Shown here piece after piece: positions 35,777-46,417 of a DNA stretch of 64,000 bases. Each line of letters begins with the position of its first letter. Position 1 is the stretch's first letter. A program made the translations under genes and the position numbers. The DNA comes from a bacterium (GTDB lineage: Bacteria > Arandabacterota > Arandabacteria > Arandabacterales > Arandabacteraceae): the NCBI GenBank assembly GCA_029933125.1, contig JAOZOU010000002.1:172281-236280 (forward strand), in the 5' to 3' direction. Below the pieces are notes generated by a model that ran no database searches, was not told the DNA's origin, and was given only the letters and a program-made list of their open reading frames with translations.

Positions 35777-36509
35777 GACGCCTCTCTTTGTTTTGATGCT
35801 TCTCTTGCTTGCTCTTTCGTGCCATCGCAAGCCAGTAAAGGTCGTTGTAGGGAAGGAAGGCTACACGCATGTCATCTCGAAGGGTGAAACACTTGAATCA
35901 ATTGCCGAGCACTACTATGGTGATGCATCCCTTGGAAAGGCTCTCGGACAATACAATGGAATGGATCCCCTCAAGCCTCTCGAGCCCGGGACAACACTTC
36001 TTGTGCCTTTCGACAGAAAGGAACTCGAGAATATAAAGGCATCTCAGGATGCATCAATAGTGTACAATCGAGGCACTGTCCTCGCACGTACAGGTCAGTA
36101 TGAGCAAGCTCTGAATTATCTCGAGCAAGCAGTTGAGATGGATCCAACTCTGGTCGATGCCTGGTACAATCTGGCACTCGTCTATCATCATCTCGAGCGG
36201 CCTGAGAAGGCATTACCGATCTTGAGAAATCTCTGTCAGAACTACCCTCGGGAAAAGACTTTTCATTATAGTCTTGGCGCAACCTGGAGGCAGATGGATC
36301 AGAATGAGGAAGCTCTTAAGGAATTCAAGCTCGCTCTCGAGATCGATCCCCAATACAGAGAGGCTCAGTATGCACTTGCGCTTACTCTTGAGGCACTTGG
36401 GAAGGGCAGGAAGGCTATAAAAGCATGGGAGCGCTACCTTGAAATGGATGCCGATTCCGTCTGGGCGGATGAGGCGAGAATGCATCTTGAGAGGTTGAGG
36501 CGAAGGTAG
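35739..36509 (+). CDS. LysM and TPR lipoprotein
   Basis: A 256-residue protein. After a charged start, 'LFVLMLLLLALSC' ends in a lipobox cysteine, so it is probably anchored to a membrane. A LysM-like domain ('HVISKGETLESIAEHYYGDA', then 'PGTTLLVPF') at about 45-90 may bind peptidoglycan. Three or more TPR repeats follow ('YNRGTVLARTGQYEQALNYL', 'WYNLALVYHHLERPEKALP', 'YALALTLEALGKGRKAIKAW'). It overlaps the end of larC by 38 bases; ATG 35739 gives the best signal peptide. The partner is unknown; envelope scaffolding is the likely role. Confidence 0.8.
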   Translation: MSRTLSGLWETPKTPLFVLMLLLLALSCHRKPVKVVVGKEGYTHVISKGETLESIAEHYYGDASLGKALGQYNGMDPLKPLEPGTTLLVPFDRKELENIKASQDASIVYNRGTVLARTGQYEQALNYLEQAVEMDPTLVDAWYNLALVYHHLERPEKALPILRNLCQNYPREKTFHYSLGATWRQMDQNEEALKEFKLALEIDPQYREAQYALALTLEALGKGRKAIKAWERYLEMDADSVWADEARMHLERLRRR

Positions 36510-36513
36510 GGAA

Positions 36514-37347
36514 TTGCTAGAGGTTTCAAACTTAAGGTTCAACTACGATCCCCAGGCTTCTGTTCTCAGTGGCATCACCTTTTCTCTTGCGAGTGGCGAA
36601 CGCCTCGGCATAGTAGGGGACAACGGAAGCGGCAAGACGACACTGGCAAGGCTGTGCTGCGGTCTTCTTTCCCCCACCGATGGCAGCGTAACTGTTGATG
36701 GTATGGATACACGGGATAATGATAGGATTTTTGCTGTTCGCTCAAAGGTCGGGCTTGTTTTTCAGGATCCAGAAGATCAGATTGTGGAGACAACCGTAGA
36801 AAGAGAAATTGCCTTTGGACTTCGTAATATTGGGCTATCTTCGGAAGAAATTGAAAAACGCGTGGCTGAATCCCTTGAAACCTTTGCTATTGCCCACCTA
36901 CGCGTAAGACCTTGCAATTTGCTTTCTGCTGGAGAGAAGCAGCTAGTAAACATTGCCTCTGTTTTCGCGATGAGACCACGCTATATTGTGCTTGATGAAT
37001 CCACCTCCCTTCTTGATCCGGTGGCTCGTAAGCATCTCCTGATAGCACTTGAGAGGCTCCTCGATTCCACGGGTGCTGGTCTGATTTTTATCTCCAACAG
37101 GCTTGAAGACATATGGTTATGTGAACGCATTGCTTTGCTAGAAGGCGGCAGGTTCAGTTTTTTGGGCACAAGGCAGGAGTTTCTCGAGAATCTTCTCAAA
37201 GCGGGCCAACCCGTCTATGGTCTGTGGTTACTTCTTAAGAAGCTTATGTCTCATTTGACTGACTCAAGAGATCTTCTTATTGCATGCGACGAGTTTGATG
37301 CTGTCTCTATAGCCAGGGCATTGGCTACGATAGGCTCAGGAGGCTAG
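36514..37347 (+). CDS. Energy-coupling factor ATPase (EcfA1-like)
   Basis: A 277-residue ABC ATPase of the CbiO/EcfA class. Walker A 'GDNGSGKTTLAR', Q-loop 'LVFQDPEDQIVETTVEREIA' (the EcfA-type Q-loop), signature 'LSAGEKQLV' and Walker B 'YIVLDESTSLLDP'. ECF transporters take up vitamins and metals with paired ATPases, EcfT and a substrate-binding S protein. Only the two ATPases are here. TTG 36514 is the start, four bases after the lipoprotein gene. EcfA1 versus EcfA2 is my assignment by order. Confidence 0.87.
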   Translation: MLEVSNLRFNYDPQASVLSGITFSLASGERLGIVGDNGSGKTTLARLCCGLLSPTDGSVTVDGMDTRDNDRIFAVRSKVGLVFQDPEDQIVETTVEREIAFGLRNIGLSSEEIEKRVAESLETFAIAHLRVRPCNLLSAGEKQLVNIASVFAMRPRYIVLDESTSLLDPVARKHLLIALERLLDSTGAGLIFISNRLEDIWLCERIALLEGGRFSFLGTRQEFLENLLKAGQPVYGLWLLLKKLMSHLTDSRDLLIACDEFDAVSIARALATIGSGG

Positions 37348-37348
37348 A

Positions 37349-38173
37349 TTGGCAATCGTTCTTGAAAATTTATCCTTCGCATACGCTCAAGATGAAATCA
37401 TAAGCAAAGCAAGTTTGATTTTTCTTGAAGGCAAGATCCATCTTGTGATCGGATTGAACGGCTCAGGCAAAACAACACTTGCTTTGCTTCTCGCCGGCGT
37501 TCTCACACCAACAGCAGGAAGCATTTGGGTAGATGGGCAAGATCCAAGTTCCAGGATTTTTGACAGATCCAAGCTCCAGCTTGCATTCCAGTTTCCTGAG
37601 GCCCAGATCTTTGAATCAACCGTTGAGGCTGAGATCTCATTTGCTCTTGCCAATTTTGGGTTGTCGGGATCTGATCTCAAAGAACGTTTGATGTGGGCCT
37701 GCACGAGCGTTGGGTTGCCTCGAGAGTTGCTGACACGCGACCCGGCAAAGCTGAGTTTTGGTGAAAGGCGAAGAGTTGCTCTTGCCTCGGTCATTGCAAT
37801 TAGACCGAAATATCTCATTCTTGATGAACCTTTCGCCGGGCTTGACTGGAAGGGCAGATCATATTTAGTCAAGCTTGTAGCTGATCTTGCCAGCTCAGGT
37901 ATGACCATATTGATACTTACTCATGAGGTTGACGTCGTAGGGGAGATTGGTGACACCATTACCCTGCTGGAGGGGGCTAAGCTCAGCGAGTGCCTCAGCC
38001 CAAGGGATTTCTTCGCCTTGCACTCAGAGGATTCATGGTACATTCCAGATCATATTCGTGTTCAGAGATATCTTGCCTCCATCGGTTTTCTAGCTGAAGC
38101 AACCTTTGTGCGGATTGATGAAGTGAGTGAGGCGATTGCTGAAACTATCACCAACGGAGGTAGAACTCAGTGA
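37349..38173 (+). CDS. Energy-coupling factor ATPase (EcfA2-like)
   Basis: A 274-residue partner ATPase. Walker A 'GLNGSGKTTLAL', Q-loop 'AFQFPEAQIFESTVEAEIS', signature 'LSFGERRRVALAS', Walker B 'YLILDEPFAGLD'. TTG 37349 follows GGAGG by five bases. It is the last gene before the pyr promoter. No EcfT-like membrane gene or S-component lies within the window, so the pair probably serves modules encoded elsewhere. Some S proteins share such a common engine (group II ECF systems). Confidence 0.87.
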   Translation: MAIVLENLSFAYAQDEIISKASLIFLEGKIHLVIGLNGSGKTTLALLLAGVLTPTAGSIWVDGQDPSSRIFDRSKLQLAFQFPEAQIFESTVEAEISFALANFGLSGSDLKERLMWACTSVGLPRELLTRDPAKLSFGERRRVALASVIAIRPKYLILDEPFAGLDWKGRSYLVKLVADLASSGMTILILTHEVDVVGEIGDTITLLEGAKLSECLSPRDFFALHSEDSWYIPDHIRVQRYLASIGFLAEATFVRIDEVSEAIAETITNGGRTQ

Positions 38174-38190
38174 AAACCTTGAAACTTGAC

Positions 38191-38219
38191 TTGACATGTG
38201 GGGAGGGGTAGGGTAACAT
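38191..38219 (+). promoter_or_regulatory. Promoter of the pyrimidine operon
   Basis: TTGACA (38191-38196), 17 bases, TAACAT (38214-38219). Transcription would start near 38226, giving a leader of about 130 bases before pyrR. Confidence 0.8.
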
Positions 38220-38230
38220 CTCTCTGGTCT

Positions 38231-38264
38231 CCTTTAAACTAGTACTGTGAGACTAGTAAGGAGG
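38231..38264 (+). promoter_or_regulatory. PyrR-binding-loop-like hairpin covering the leader-peptide ribosome site
   Basis: Lower stem CCTTT/GGAGG (two G.U pairs), symmetric AA/AA internal loop, upper stem ACTAGT/ACTAGT (38238-38243 and 38252-38257) and terminal loop A-CTGTGA-G. The hexaloop fits CNGNGA of the PyrR consensus ARUCCNGNGAGGYU. In RNA the site reads AGUACUGUGAGACU, ten of the twelve specified positions. The 3' strand of the lower stem is the Shine-Dalgarno of the leader peptide, so folding would block its translation. PyrR binding is inference from this match and from pyrR being the next gene. Confidence 0.7.
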
Positions 38265-38268
38265 AAAT

Positions 38269-39827
<1,559 letters not shown>

Positions 39828-39853
<26 letters not shown>

Positions 39854-41120
39854 GATAGTTGATCCCTCGCAGAATCTTGATGAAGAAGGCGATCTCCTCA
39901 TTGAGAATGAAACAATTGCTGAAATCGGCTCGCTTAGCGTAGGTGATGCACATGTGATCGATGCACGTGGACTGGTTGTTTGTCCGGGACTCGTGGACAT
40001 GCATGTGCATCTCAGAGAGCCTGGCAGAGAAGATGAGGAGACAATTGAAACTGGTGCAAGGGCGGCTATTGCTGGAGGCTTTACCTCAATAGCATGCATG
40101 CCTAATACCCAGCCTCCGATCGAGAGCGAGGAAGGAACCCGCTTTGTGCTGGCAAAAGCAAGGCAAGCACGCGCTGCCAAGGTCTTTCCAATTGCAGCTG
40201 CCACTGGGGGGCTCAAGGGTGAGATGCTTGCCGAAATTGGATCGGCAATTAGGGCTGGTGCAGTTGGCATTTCCGATGATGGATTTCCCATAGAGAGTCC
40301 AGCTCTCATGCGGAGAGCTCTGGAATATGTAGCCATGTTTGATAGACCTGTCATGTCTCATTGTGAGGACAAATCACTCAGCGGCAAGGGAATGATGCAT
40401 GAGGGCCTGATGTCAACACTTCTTGGCATGGGCGGTATCCCACCTCAGGCTGAGTCTATCAGCGTAGCCCGTGACCTTATGCTTACGGAGCTAACCAGAT
40501 CGAGATTGCATGTTTGCCATGTATCAACATGTGAAAGCATTGAGCTCATACATCGGGCAAAGGCGAAGGGCATCCGTATAACCTGTGAGGTAACGCCTCA
40601 TCACCTGGTTCTTACGGATGAGCACCTCAAGGATTTTGATACCAACATGAAGGTAAATCCTCCCTTGAGAAGCAAGGAACACATCATCTGCCTGCGACAG
40701 GCTCTCAGGGAAGGCTTAATCGATGCAATAGCTTCGGATCACGCGCCCCATGCCCCTGAGGAGAAGGATCAGGAATTCGCGCTTGCACCTTTTGGGATGA
40801 TTGGCCTTGAGACAACCCTTGGTATTGCTTGCACCTACCTGTATCACGAGGCAATCATTCCCCTCGCATCCCTGATTGCCCTTCTGAGCTCGAGACCTGC
40901 GCGGATACTCAAGATCGATGCTGGAACCCTGAGGAAGGGCTCGCCAGCTGATATTACAATCTTCGATCCAGACTATGAGTGGGTGGTCGATCCTTCAAAA
41001 TTCTACTCAAAATCCCGTAACTGCCCATTTTCGGGTTGGAAGCTTAAGGGAAGAGTGATTAGTGTCATAGTAGATGGTAGGGTATTATTTCGAGATGGTC
41101 AGATAATGGAGGAGGAATAG
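39828..41120 (+). CDS. pyrC: Dihydroorotase, type I
   Basis: A 430-residue zinc amidohydrolase that closes carbamoyl aspartate to dihydroorotate. '[16 protein letters not shown]' carries the HxH ligands (59, 61). 'CMPNTQP', 'AVGISDDGF' (Asp where type II enzymes have a carbamylated lysine), 'MSHCED', 'HVCHVST' and 'ASDHAPH' complete the type I site. In Aquifex such enzymes work in complex with ATCase, which the pyrB-pyrC overlap would suit. GTG 39828, after a GGGGGGAAG ribosome site, is preferred over a frame start at 39810. Confidence 0.94.
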
Positions 41121-41759
41121 ATGAACGAGGTGGAACGCTTCCATCTTCTGAAATTGAAGAAAGTCAAAAAGGCTCTTGAGCGCAATGGTATGAGAGCCTA
41201 TGTCGCAAAAGACAGGCATCATGCCTTAAGAAAAGCACTTAGTCTCATTCGCAAAGGCGCCGAAGTTGGACTTGGAGGTTCAAGAACAGTCGCTGAAATC
41301 GGTCTCCTCGATGCCTTACGCAAGGGCAATTACAAACTCTATGATCAGTACCAGCCTTCCCTTTCTAAAGCAAAGGCTATGGAGATGAGGATGAAGGGGG
41401 CAAGGGCTCGCTACTTTGTCTCGGGGACGAATGCCATTACTGAGGATGGAAAGCTCGTCAATATCGATGGCATCGGTAATCGTCTGGCTGGCTTCTGTTT
41501 CGGCCCTGAGAAGGTTATAATTGTGATTGGGAGGAACAAGATCGTTCCAGACATTGATGCTGCAATCTATCGCGCCAAAAATGTGGCTGCACCCATCAAC
41601 GCAATTAGGTTTGGGCTAAATACTCCTTGTGTCATGACAGCCAGATGCAGCGATTGCGAATCCCCTCAGCGCATCTGCAGCTTTACCCTCATCATAGACA
41701 GGCAGAAGGTGAAAGATCGTATCAATGTGATCCTCGTGAATGAGGATCTGGGATTCTAG
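41121..41759 (+). CDS. LUD-domain (LutC/YkgG-like) protein
   Basis: A 212-residue member of the DUF162/LUD family, whose best known members LutB and LutC serve lactate oxidation. 'KALSLIRKGAEVGLGGSRTV' and 'ARYFVSGTNAITEDGKLVNI' are typical, and a C-terminal 'CSDCESPQRICS' adds three cysteines. The stand-alone class is common but has no firm function. It lies directly after pyrC with its own ribosome site (GGAGGAAT) and is inside the pyr transcript. A redox link to dihydroorotate metabolism is a guess. Confidence 0.82.
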   Translation: MNEVERFHLLKLKKVKKALERNGMRAYVAKDRHHALRKALSLIRKGAEVGLGGSRTVAEIGLLDALRKGNYKLYDQYQPSLSKAKAMEMRMKGARARYFVSGTNAITEDGKLVNIDGIGNRLAGFCFGPEKVIIVIGRNKIVPDIDAAIYRAKNVAAPINAIRFGLNTPCVMTARCSDCESPQRICSFTLIIDRQKVKDRINVILVNEDLGF

Positions 41760-41761
41760 CT

Positions 41762-43393
41762 ATGCGCATACTGTTCATTTCCCTTGCAATTATTGCGAGC
41801 TCAATATCCTGTGCTTACTACAACATATACTGGATGGCTCAACACGAGTATGATGAGGTTCTCACCAAGATGAACAACTATGATTTCTGGGATCCCTACT
41901 CGCAGCCAAAAGTCACCGGCGGAAGTGTCAAACTCCTTGATTCATGTATTAAGCGTTGCGGGAAGATTCTCTTGCTTTACCCGAAAAGTAAGTGGGTTGA
42001 CGACGCACTGCTTCTCATGGGTAATTGCTTCGTTCTCAAACGTGATTTACCCAAAGCTATGAAGAAATATGAGGAGATTCTGACTTTGTTTGCTGATAGT
42101 CCTCTGAGTGATGAAGCGAGGTATATGAAAGCCTACACGCTTGTACTTGAGGATTCTCCTGAGCAAGCCCTTAGTGAGATAGAACACCTCCTCGAGACCA
42201 CGAAGAATAAAAGGATAAGGCAAAAATCCCTCTATCTGCGTGCAAGGATCGATTTTGAAAAGAAGAGATGGGAAAAGGTTATCACAGATTGTGAGAGTTA
42301 TCTGGATCAGTTTTCTGATGGAGAGCGAGCTCAGGAGGTAAGGCTAATTCTTGCGAGAAGCTTTCTCAGAGTTGGCAAGCCGCAACAAGCAATTGATCTC
42401 CTCAAGAAGCTCGGCAGAAGAGATGATTCCTTCGGACTTGCTGCCTCGATGACTATGGGTAGGGCTCTCAGAATGATTGGAGACAATGACCAGGCTCTAA
42501 AGGTGTTTGAACATCTCGAGGCTGAGGCGGGTGAGGACACTGTTAAGGCTCGTGCACTCCTTGAAATTGCTGACATGAAAGTTTCTCAGAAGAACTTTGA
42601 TGGTGCGCTATCAGCTCTTGCTGAAGCTGATAGTCTGCTTCCGCCGAAGGAAGATGTCTTGAGATCAGAGGTGCTCTTTACCACTGGGAAAATCTATGAA
42701 AAGTATTTGGGTGATCTTCGCAAAGCAGCAGAAGCCTATTCCAAAGCAAGTAAGCTCAAGTCGGACCTAGGAGATGCTGCTCGGCTGAGGGCGAAGGCGC
42801 TCCATTCTCTCGAGAAATATCAGAACACATTGAACGATTCCATACCTGATTTGCCCCAGGACAAAGCCAGGACACTTCTCTTGATAGGTGAAATCTACCA
42901 GGAGGATCTTGGATGGGAACGAGAGGCTGTTGCTAGTTTCAAAGCCGTGATTGATAGCTTCCCAGCGACACAATCAGCCGCTAAAGCGATGCTTCATCTG
43001 GCATCCATAATGGAGGCTGATGGGGATACGCTTGCCAATGCTTATTACAGAAAAGTCATAAGGCTCTTCCCCAAAACGGCTTATGCTAATTTCGCTCGCC
43101 ACAAACTGAATCTGCCTCTCGTGGATATTGTAAAGGAGGTGGCTGATACGACTGCCGTGCCTGAGAGCCTCAAGGTTTCAGTTCCACATGAGATTGTAAT
43201 TCCAGGCGAGGAAGCTGATACGAATCAGGCTGGCTCTAAGCCTCAGGTAGGCGATACAATACAGGAGATACAAATGCACTCAGTTGGGGGAGACGAGGCT
43301 GATACGAGTGGCAGTACCGGCACATCAAGGGTAACTCTGCCAGGCTCGGAGGAAAGACCCGAACCAGTCGATAGCCTCAAAGGAAAGAATTGA
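41762..43393 (+). CDS. TPR-repeat lipoprotein
   Basis: A 543-residue protein with a lipoprotein signal ('LFISLAIIASSISC') and many TPR-like helical repeats over about 60-450 ('LLMGNCFVLKRDLPKAMKKY', 'LLIGEIYQEDLGWEREAVAS', 'AKAMLHLASIMEADGD'). It begins like the YfiO/Tol-Pal-type cell-envelope TPR proteins ('AYYNIYWMAQHEYDEVL'). The last ~90 residues are low-complexity and acidic with Asp-Thr pairs ('EADTNQAG', 'DEADTSGSTG'). It has no evident link to pyrimidines but lies in the middle of the pyr operon, overlapping pyrK by four bases. Confidence 0.75.
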   Translation: MRILFISLAIIASSISCAYYNIYWMAQHEYDEVLTKMNNYDFWDPYSQPKVTGGSVKLLDSCIKRCGKILLLYPKSKWVDDALLLMGNCFVLKRDLPKAMKKYEEILTLFADSPLSDEARYMKAYTLVLEDSPEQALSEIEHLLETTKNKRIRQKSLYLRARIDFEKKRWEKVITDCESYLDQFSDGERAQEVRLILARSFLRVGKPQQAIDLLKKLGRRDDSFGLAASMTMGRALRMIGDNDQALKVFEHLEAEAGEDTVKARALLEIADMKVSQKNFDGALSALAEADSLLPPKEDVLRSEVLFTTGKIYEKYLGDLRKAAEAYSKASKLKSDLGDAARLRAKALHSLEKYQNTLNDSIPDLPQDKARTLLLIGEIYQEDLGWEREAVASFKAVIDSFPATQSAAKAMLHLASIMEADGDTLANAYYRKVIRLFPKTAYANFARHKLNLPLVDIVKEVADTTAVPESLKVSVPHEIVIPGEEADTNQAGSKPQVGDTIQEIQMHSVGGDEADTSGSTGTSRVTLPGSEERPEPVDSLKGKN

Positions 43394-44202
43394 GTTCAGG
43401 AAGCAAATCCCTAATGGTCAAAAATCTCATATGCGAAGTCATAGCCAACGAGCGCATTTCAGATGACTTCTATCTCCTGAGGATTGTTGCTCCACCACTT
43501 GCGAGTCACTGCGCGCCAGGTCAATTCATTTTTCTCCGAGGCTTAAAAGATGGTTGGCCCTATCTGCGTCGGGCATTCTCGATCTATAGCTCCGACGGCG
43601 AATCTCATATAGAGGTGGTCTATAAGGTTGTTGGTAGGGCTACCCGGCTTATGACGAAGATGAAGTCCTGTGAGAAGGTAGACGTAATAGGTCCTCTCGG
43701 GACATCATTCTCACCTCCTCGAGGCAAGGTTGTGGCTGTTGCTGGTGGGATTGGACTCCCGCCCCTTGCTTACTACTGTCAGCGCTATGCTGGCATTGCT
43801 GAGAGACTTACCCTCATCATTGGTGCTTCAAGCCGAAGCGAGCTTCTCGTACCTGTTGGACTGCTAGCAGAGGGTGTGGAAGTAATAACTTTTACTGAGG
43901 ATGGTTCGCGAGGGAACAAGGGTACCGCTGTCGAAGGCTTAAGCATGACTATCAAGCGCTACGGGGAGCCCTCAATGATAATCGCCTGCGGACCGCAATT
44001 GATGCTCAGGCGAGTTGCGGAGGTTGCAGAAGCTAGTTCCATAGCCTGCGAAGTGTGCGTCGAGGAGAAGATGGGATGTGGGCTTGGGCTTTGTCTGGGA
44101 TGTGCCATACCTGGAGAAGGCGGTGGCTTCCTCCATGCTTGCAGTGATGGGCCTGTGATCGATGCTAACAGGATTGCCTGGGACAGGTGGTGCAGGGTAT
44201 GA
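43390..44202 (+). CDS. pyrK: Dihydroorotate dehydrogenase electron-transfer subunit
   Basis: A 270-residue PyrK, the FAD and 2Fe-2S subunit that passes electrons from class 1B DHODH to NAD. The FAD motif is 'RRAFSIYS' (60-67) and the NAD site starts at 'VVAVAGGIGLPPL'. The cluster cysteines are in 'CEVCVEEKMGCGLGLCLGC' and 'HACSDGPV' near the C-terminus. The start is TTG 43390 behind AAAGGAAAG. It overlaps pyrD by four bases, as expected for a complex. Confidence 0.95.
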   Translation: MSSGSKSLMVKNLICEVIANERISDDFYLLRIVAPPLASHCAPGQFIFLRGLKDGWPYLRRAFSIYSSDGESHIEVVYKVVGRATRLMTKMKSCEKVDVIGPLGTSFSPPRGKVVAVAGGIGLPPLAYYCQRYAGIAERLTLIIGASSRSELLVPVGLLAEGVEVITFTEDGSRGNKGTAVEGLSMTIKRYGEPSMIIACGPQLMLRRVAEVAEASSIACEVCVEEKMGCGLGLCLGCAIPGEGGGFLHACSDGPVIDANRIAWDRWCRV

Positions 44203-45134
44203 GCATTGCTGTGAAACTGGGAAATCTTGAGCTCCGTACACCGCTTATCGGAGCTTCAGGCTTATTCGGATATGGAGATGGATATCGTGACCTCATAGGC
44301 TTTGATCTCTTCGGAGCAGTTGTTACCAAGACAATCACACTCAAGGAACGTCAGGGCAATCACGGGCCACGCCTTGTTGATGTCGGCTTCGGGCTTATCA
44401 ATTCTATTGGTCTTGAGAACATCGGCATTGATCGATTCCTCGATGAGGTATTGCCGAGCCTCGATCTCAACACCTGTCTTTTTGTGAGCATTGGTGGCTT
44501 TGGTGTTGATGAGTACGCTGAAATTGCAAAGCGACTTGACTGTGTCACGGGGATAGATGCTCTTGAAGTCAACATCTCCTGCCCTAATGTATCCGACGGT
44601 GGCATTGCCTTCGGTTCAAATGCGAGACTGACAGCTGAAGTCATATCAAGCGTCAGGGAAAATACCAAGCTACCAATAATTGCCAAGTTGCCGCCTCTTA
44701 CAGTTGGCATTGAGGTAATTGTAAAAGCCGCGCAAGATGCAGGAGCTCAGGCTCTCACTCTCGCCAACACCTACCCAGCTATGGCAATAGATATCGATAG
44801 CGAACGCCCGAGCCTGGGCGCAATCAGTGGTGGACTCAGTGGTAGAGCCATAAAGCCGCTGACTTTGCTGCTCGTCTGGAAAGCCTATACGGTTGCGAAG
44901 ATTCCCATAATTGCCTCAGGCGGCGTCGAGGATTCAAGGGATTGCATAGAATACTTACTCGCTGGTGCCAGTGCCTGCGAAATTGGAAGCATAATGTTGC
45001 GCGATCTTGATGCCCCTCTGAGAATAGTCCATGGAATAAAGAATTTCATTCGCACTCATGGCTATCGAGACATAGGTGAACTTCTCGGCAAAGCACATCG
45101 TAAGGAGGAAAGAAGTGAAACAAAGGAGATCTGA
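44199..45134 (+). CDS. pyrD: Dihydroorotate dehydrogenase, class 1B catalytic subunit
   Basis: A 311-residue FMN enzyme oxidising dihydroorotate to orotate. 'GNLELRTPLIGASGLFGYG' opens the barrel; 'VNISCPNVSDGGIAFG', 'IIAKLPPLT' and 'GGLSGRAIKPLTLLLVW' are the family motifs, with 'IIASGGVEDSRD' near the end. The adjacent pyrK marks class 1B (NAD-linked). ATG 44199 overlaps the pyrK stop. The 3' end overlaps pyrF by 20 bases. Confidence 0.95.
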   Translation: MSIAVKLGNLELRTPLIGASGLFGYGDGYRDLIGFDLFGAVVTKTITLKERQGNHGPRLVDVGFGLINSIGLENIGIDRFLDEVLPSLDLNTCLFVSIGGFGVDEYAEIAKRLDCVTGIDALEVNISCPNVSDGGIAFGSNARLTAEVISSVRENTKLPIIAKLPPLTVGIEVIVKAAQDAGAQALTLANTYPAMAIDIDSERPSLGAISGGLSGRAIKPLTLLLVWKAYTVAKIPIIASGGVEDSRDCIEYLLAGASACEIGSIMLRDLDAPLRIVHGIKNFIRTHGYRDIGELLGKAHRKEERSETKEI

Positions 45135-45819
45135 GATAATCCTCGCTCTTGATACAGACGATATCGAGGAGGCAAGAAATCTTGCCAAGCTTGCACAAGA
45201 GCTGGTTAAGATCTTTAAAATTGGTCCGATTCTTTTCATCTCACATGGGCTTAAGGCGATGGATGTCGTTAAAGATGGCGGGGGTGAGATCTTCCTCGAT
45301 CTCAAGCTCCATGACATACCCAATACTGTGAAGGGTGGCGTAAAAGCGGCATGTTCACTTGGTGTCAGAATGATTACGCTTCATCTTGCTGGAGGTATTG
45401 AAATGATCAAAGGAGCAGTTGATGGTGCCATCGAAGGAAGCCAGAAATATGGTGGCATCAAACCCCTGCTCATCGGTGTGACGCGGCTTACGAGTTTGAG
45501 CAAAGAGCGTGGTCTTCATGATGATGTGTTGCGCCTTTCCGAAGTGGCCGCGAAGAGCGGCATTGATGGCATTGTCTGCTCAGCACAGGAGGTTGCCTCT
45601 GTAAAGCAAGCTTATGGCGATAATCTTATCACTGTTGTTCCGGGTATAAGACTTACAAAAGAAAACAAAGATGATCAGGCAAGGGTTGCAACTCCAGAGG
45701 ATGCTGCAAGGGCTGGTGCTGACTATATAGTTGTCGGCAGAACTGTTACCAGATCAAGTGATCCAGCACGAGCACTCCAGCATGTCGTCGAGGGGATAGA
45801 GAATGCTCAAAGAAGCTGA
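45115..45819 (+). CDS. pyrF: Orotidine 5'-phosphate decarboxylase
   Basis: A 234-residue OMP decarboxylase. 'LALDTDDIEEA' opens the barrel, 'DLKLHDIPNTVKGGV' carries the Asp-Lys-Asp catalytic set, and 'VVPGIRL' and 'YIVVGRTVTRSSDP' the phosphate-binding end. GTG 45115 follows AAGGAGG by six bases, so the longer frame from 45076 is not used. It lies between pyrD and pyrE with overlaps on both sides. Confidence 0.95.
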   Translation: MKQRRSEIILALDTDDIEEARNLAKLAQELVKIFKIGPILFISHGLKAMDVVKDGGGEIFLDLKLHDIPNTVKGGVKAACSLGVRMITLHLAGGIEMIKGAVDGAIEGSQKYGGIKPLLIGVTRLTSLSKERGLHDDVLRLSEVAAKSGIDGIVCSAQEVASVKQAYGDNLITVVPGIRLTKENKDDQARVATPEDAARAGADYIVVGRTVTRSSDPARALQHVVEGIENAQRS

Positions 45820-46417
45820 GGGGGTAAGTGGAGTCATTGATTTGATGATATCAACTGGTGCTCTTCTCAATGGCCATTTCGAGCTTGCGTCTGGTCTGCA
45901 CAGTGCAATCTACATTCAGTGTGCCAAGCTTCTTGAGCACCCCGTTGACGCATCTACAATCGGAACCAAGCTCGCAGGTCTTCTTAAAGATTCAGTTGCC
46001 CCACGCAAGCCGCAAGTTGTTCTAAGTCCAGCTCTTGGAGGTGTGATAATTGGACATGAGGTTGCGAGATCTTTGGGTTGTCGCCACATTTTTGCTGAAA
46101 GGATTGGCGGCAAGATGATCCTGAGGAGAGGATTCGAGATAAAACCCGGGGAGGGTGTGATAATTGTTGAGGATGTGATTACCACTGGAAGTTCGGCCGA
46201 TGAGGTCTTACAGATTGCTCGAACTGCAGGGGCAAGCACATTTGCTCTCGGCATGATCGTCAACCGGAGTCATGGCTTGAGATATGATATGCCGATTGTA
46301 TATCTTGTTAAAGGCGATATTCCAACCTATGAGCCAGATCGCTGTCCTTTGTGCGAACAAGGTTTGCCCCTTGAGAAACCAGGGACCAAGCGAAGTCAGA
46401 TTGGGGGAGTTGACTGA
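45803..46417 (+). CDS. pyrE: Orotate phosphoribosyltransferase
   Basis: A 204-residue PRTase making OMP from orotate. 'GHFELASGLHSAIYIQCAKL', 'VVLSPALGGVIIGHEVAR', and the PRPP loop 'VIIVEDVITTGSSADEVL' are plain. A C-terminal tail has 'DRCPLCEQGLP', a cysteine pair that some PyrE proteins carry. It overlaps pyrF by 17 bases and the next gene by one (TGATG). carA and carB are not in the operon, so carbamoyl phosphate is made elsewhere. Confidence 0.95.
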   Translation: MLKEAEGVSGVIDLMISTGALLNGHFELASGLHSAIYIQCAKLLEHPVDASTIGTKLAGLLKDSVAPRKPQVVLSPALGGVIIGHEVARSLGCRHIFAERIGGKMILRRGFEIKPGEGVIIVEDVITTGSSADEVLQIARTAGASTFALGMIVNRSHGLRYDMPIVYLVKGDIPTYEPDRCPLCEQGLPLEKPGTKRSQIGGVD

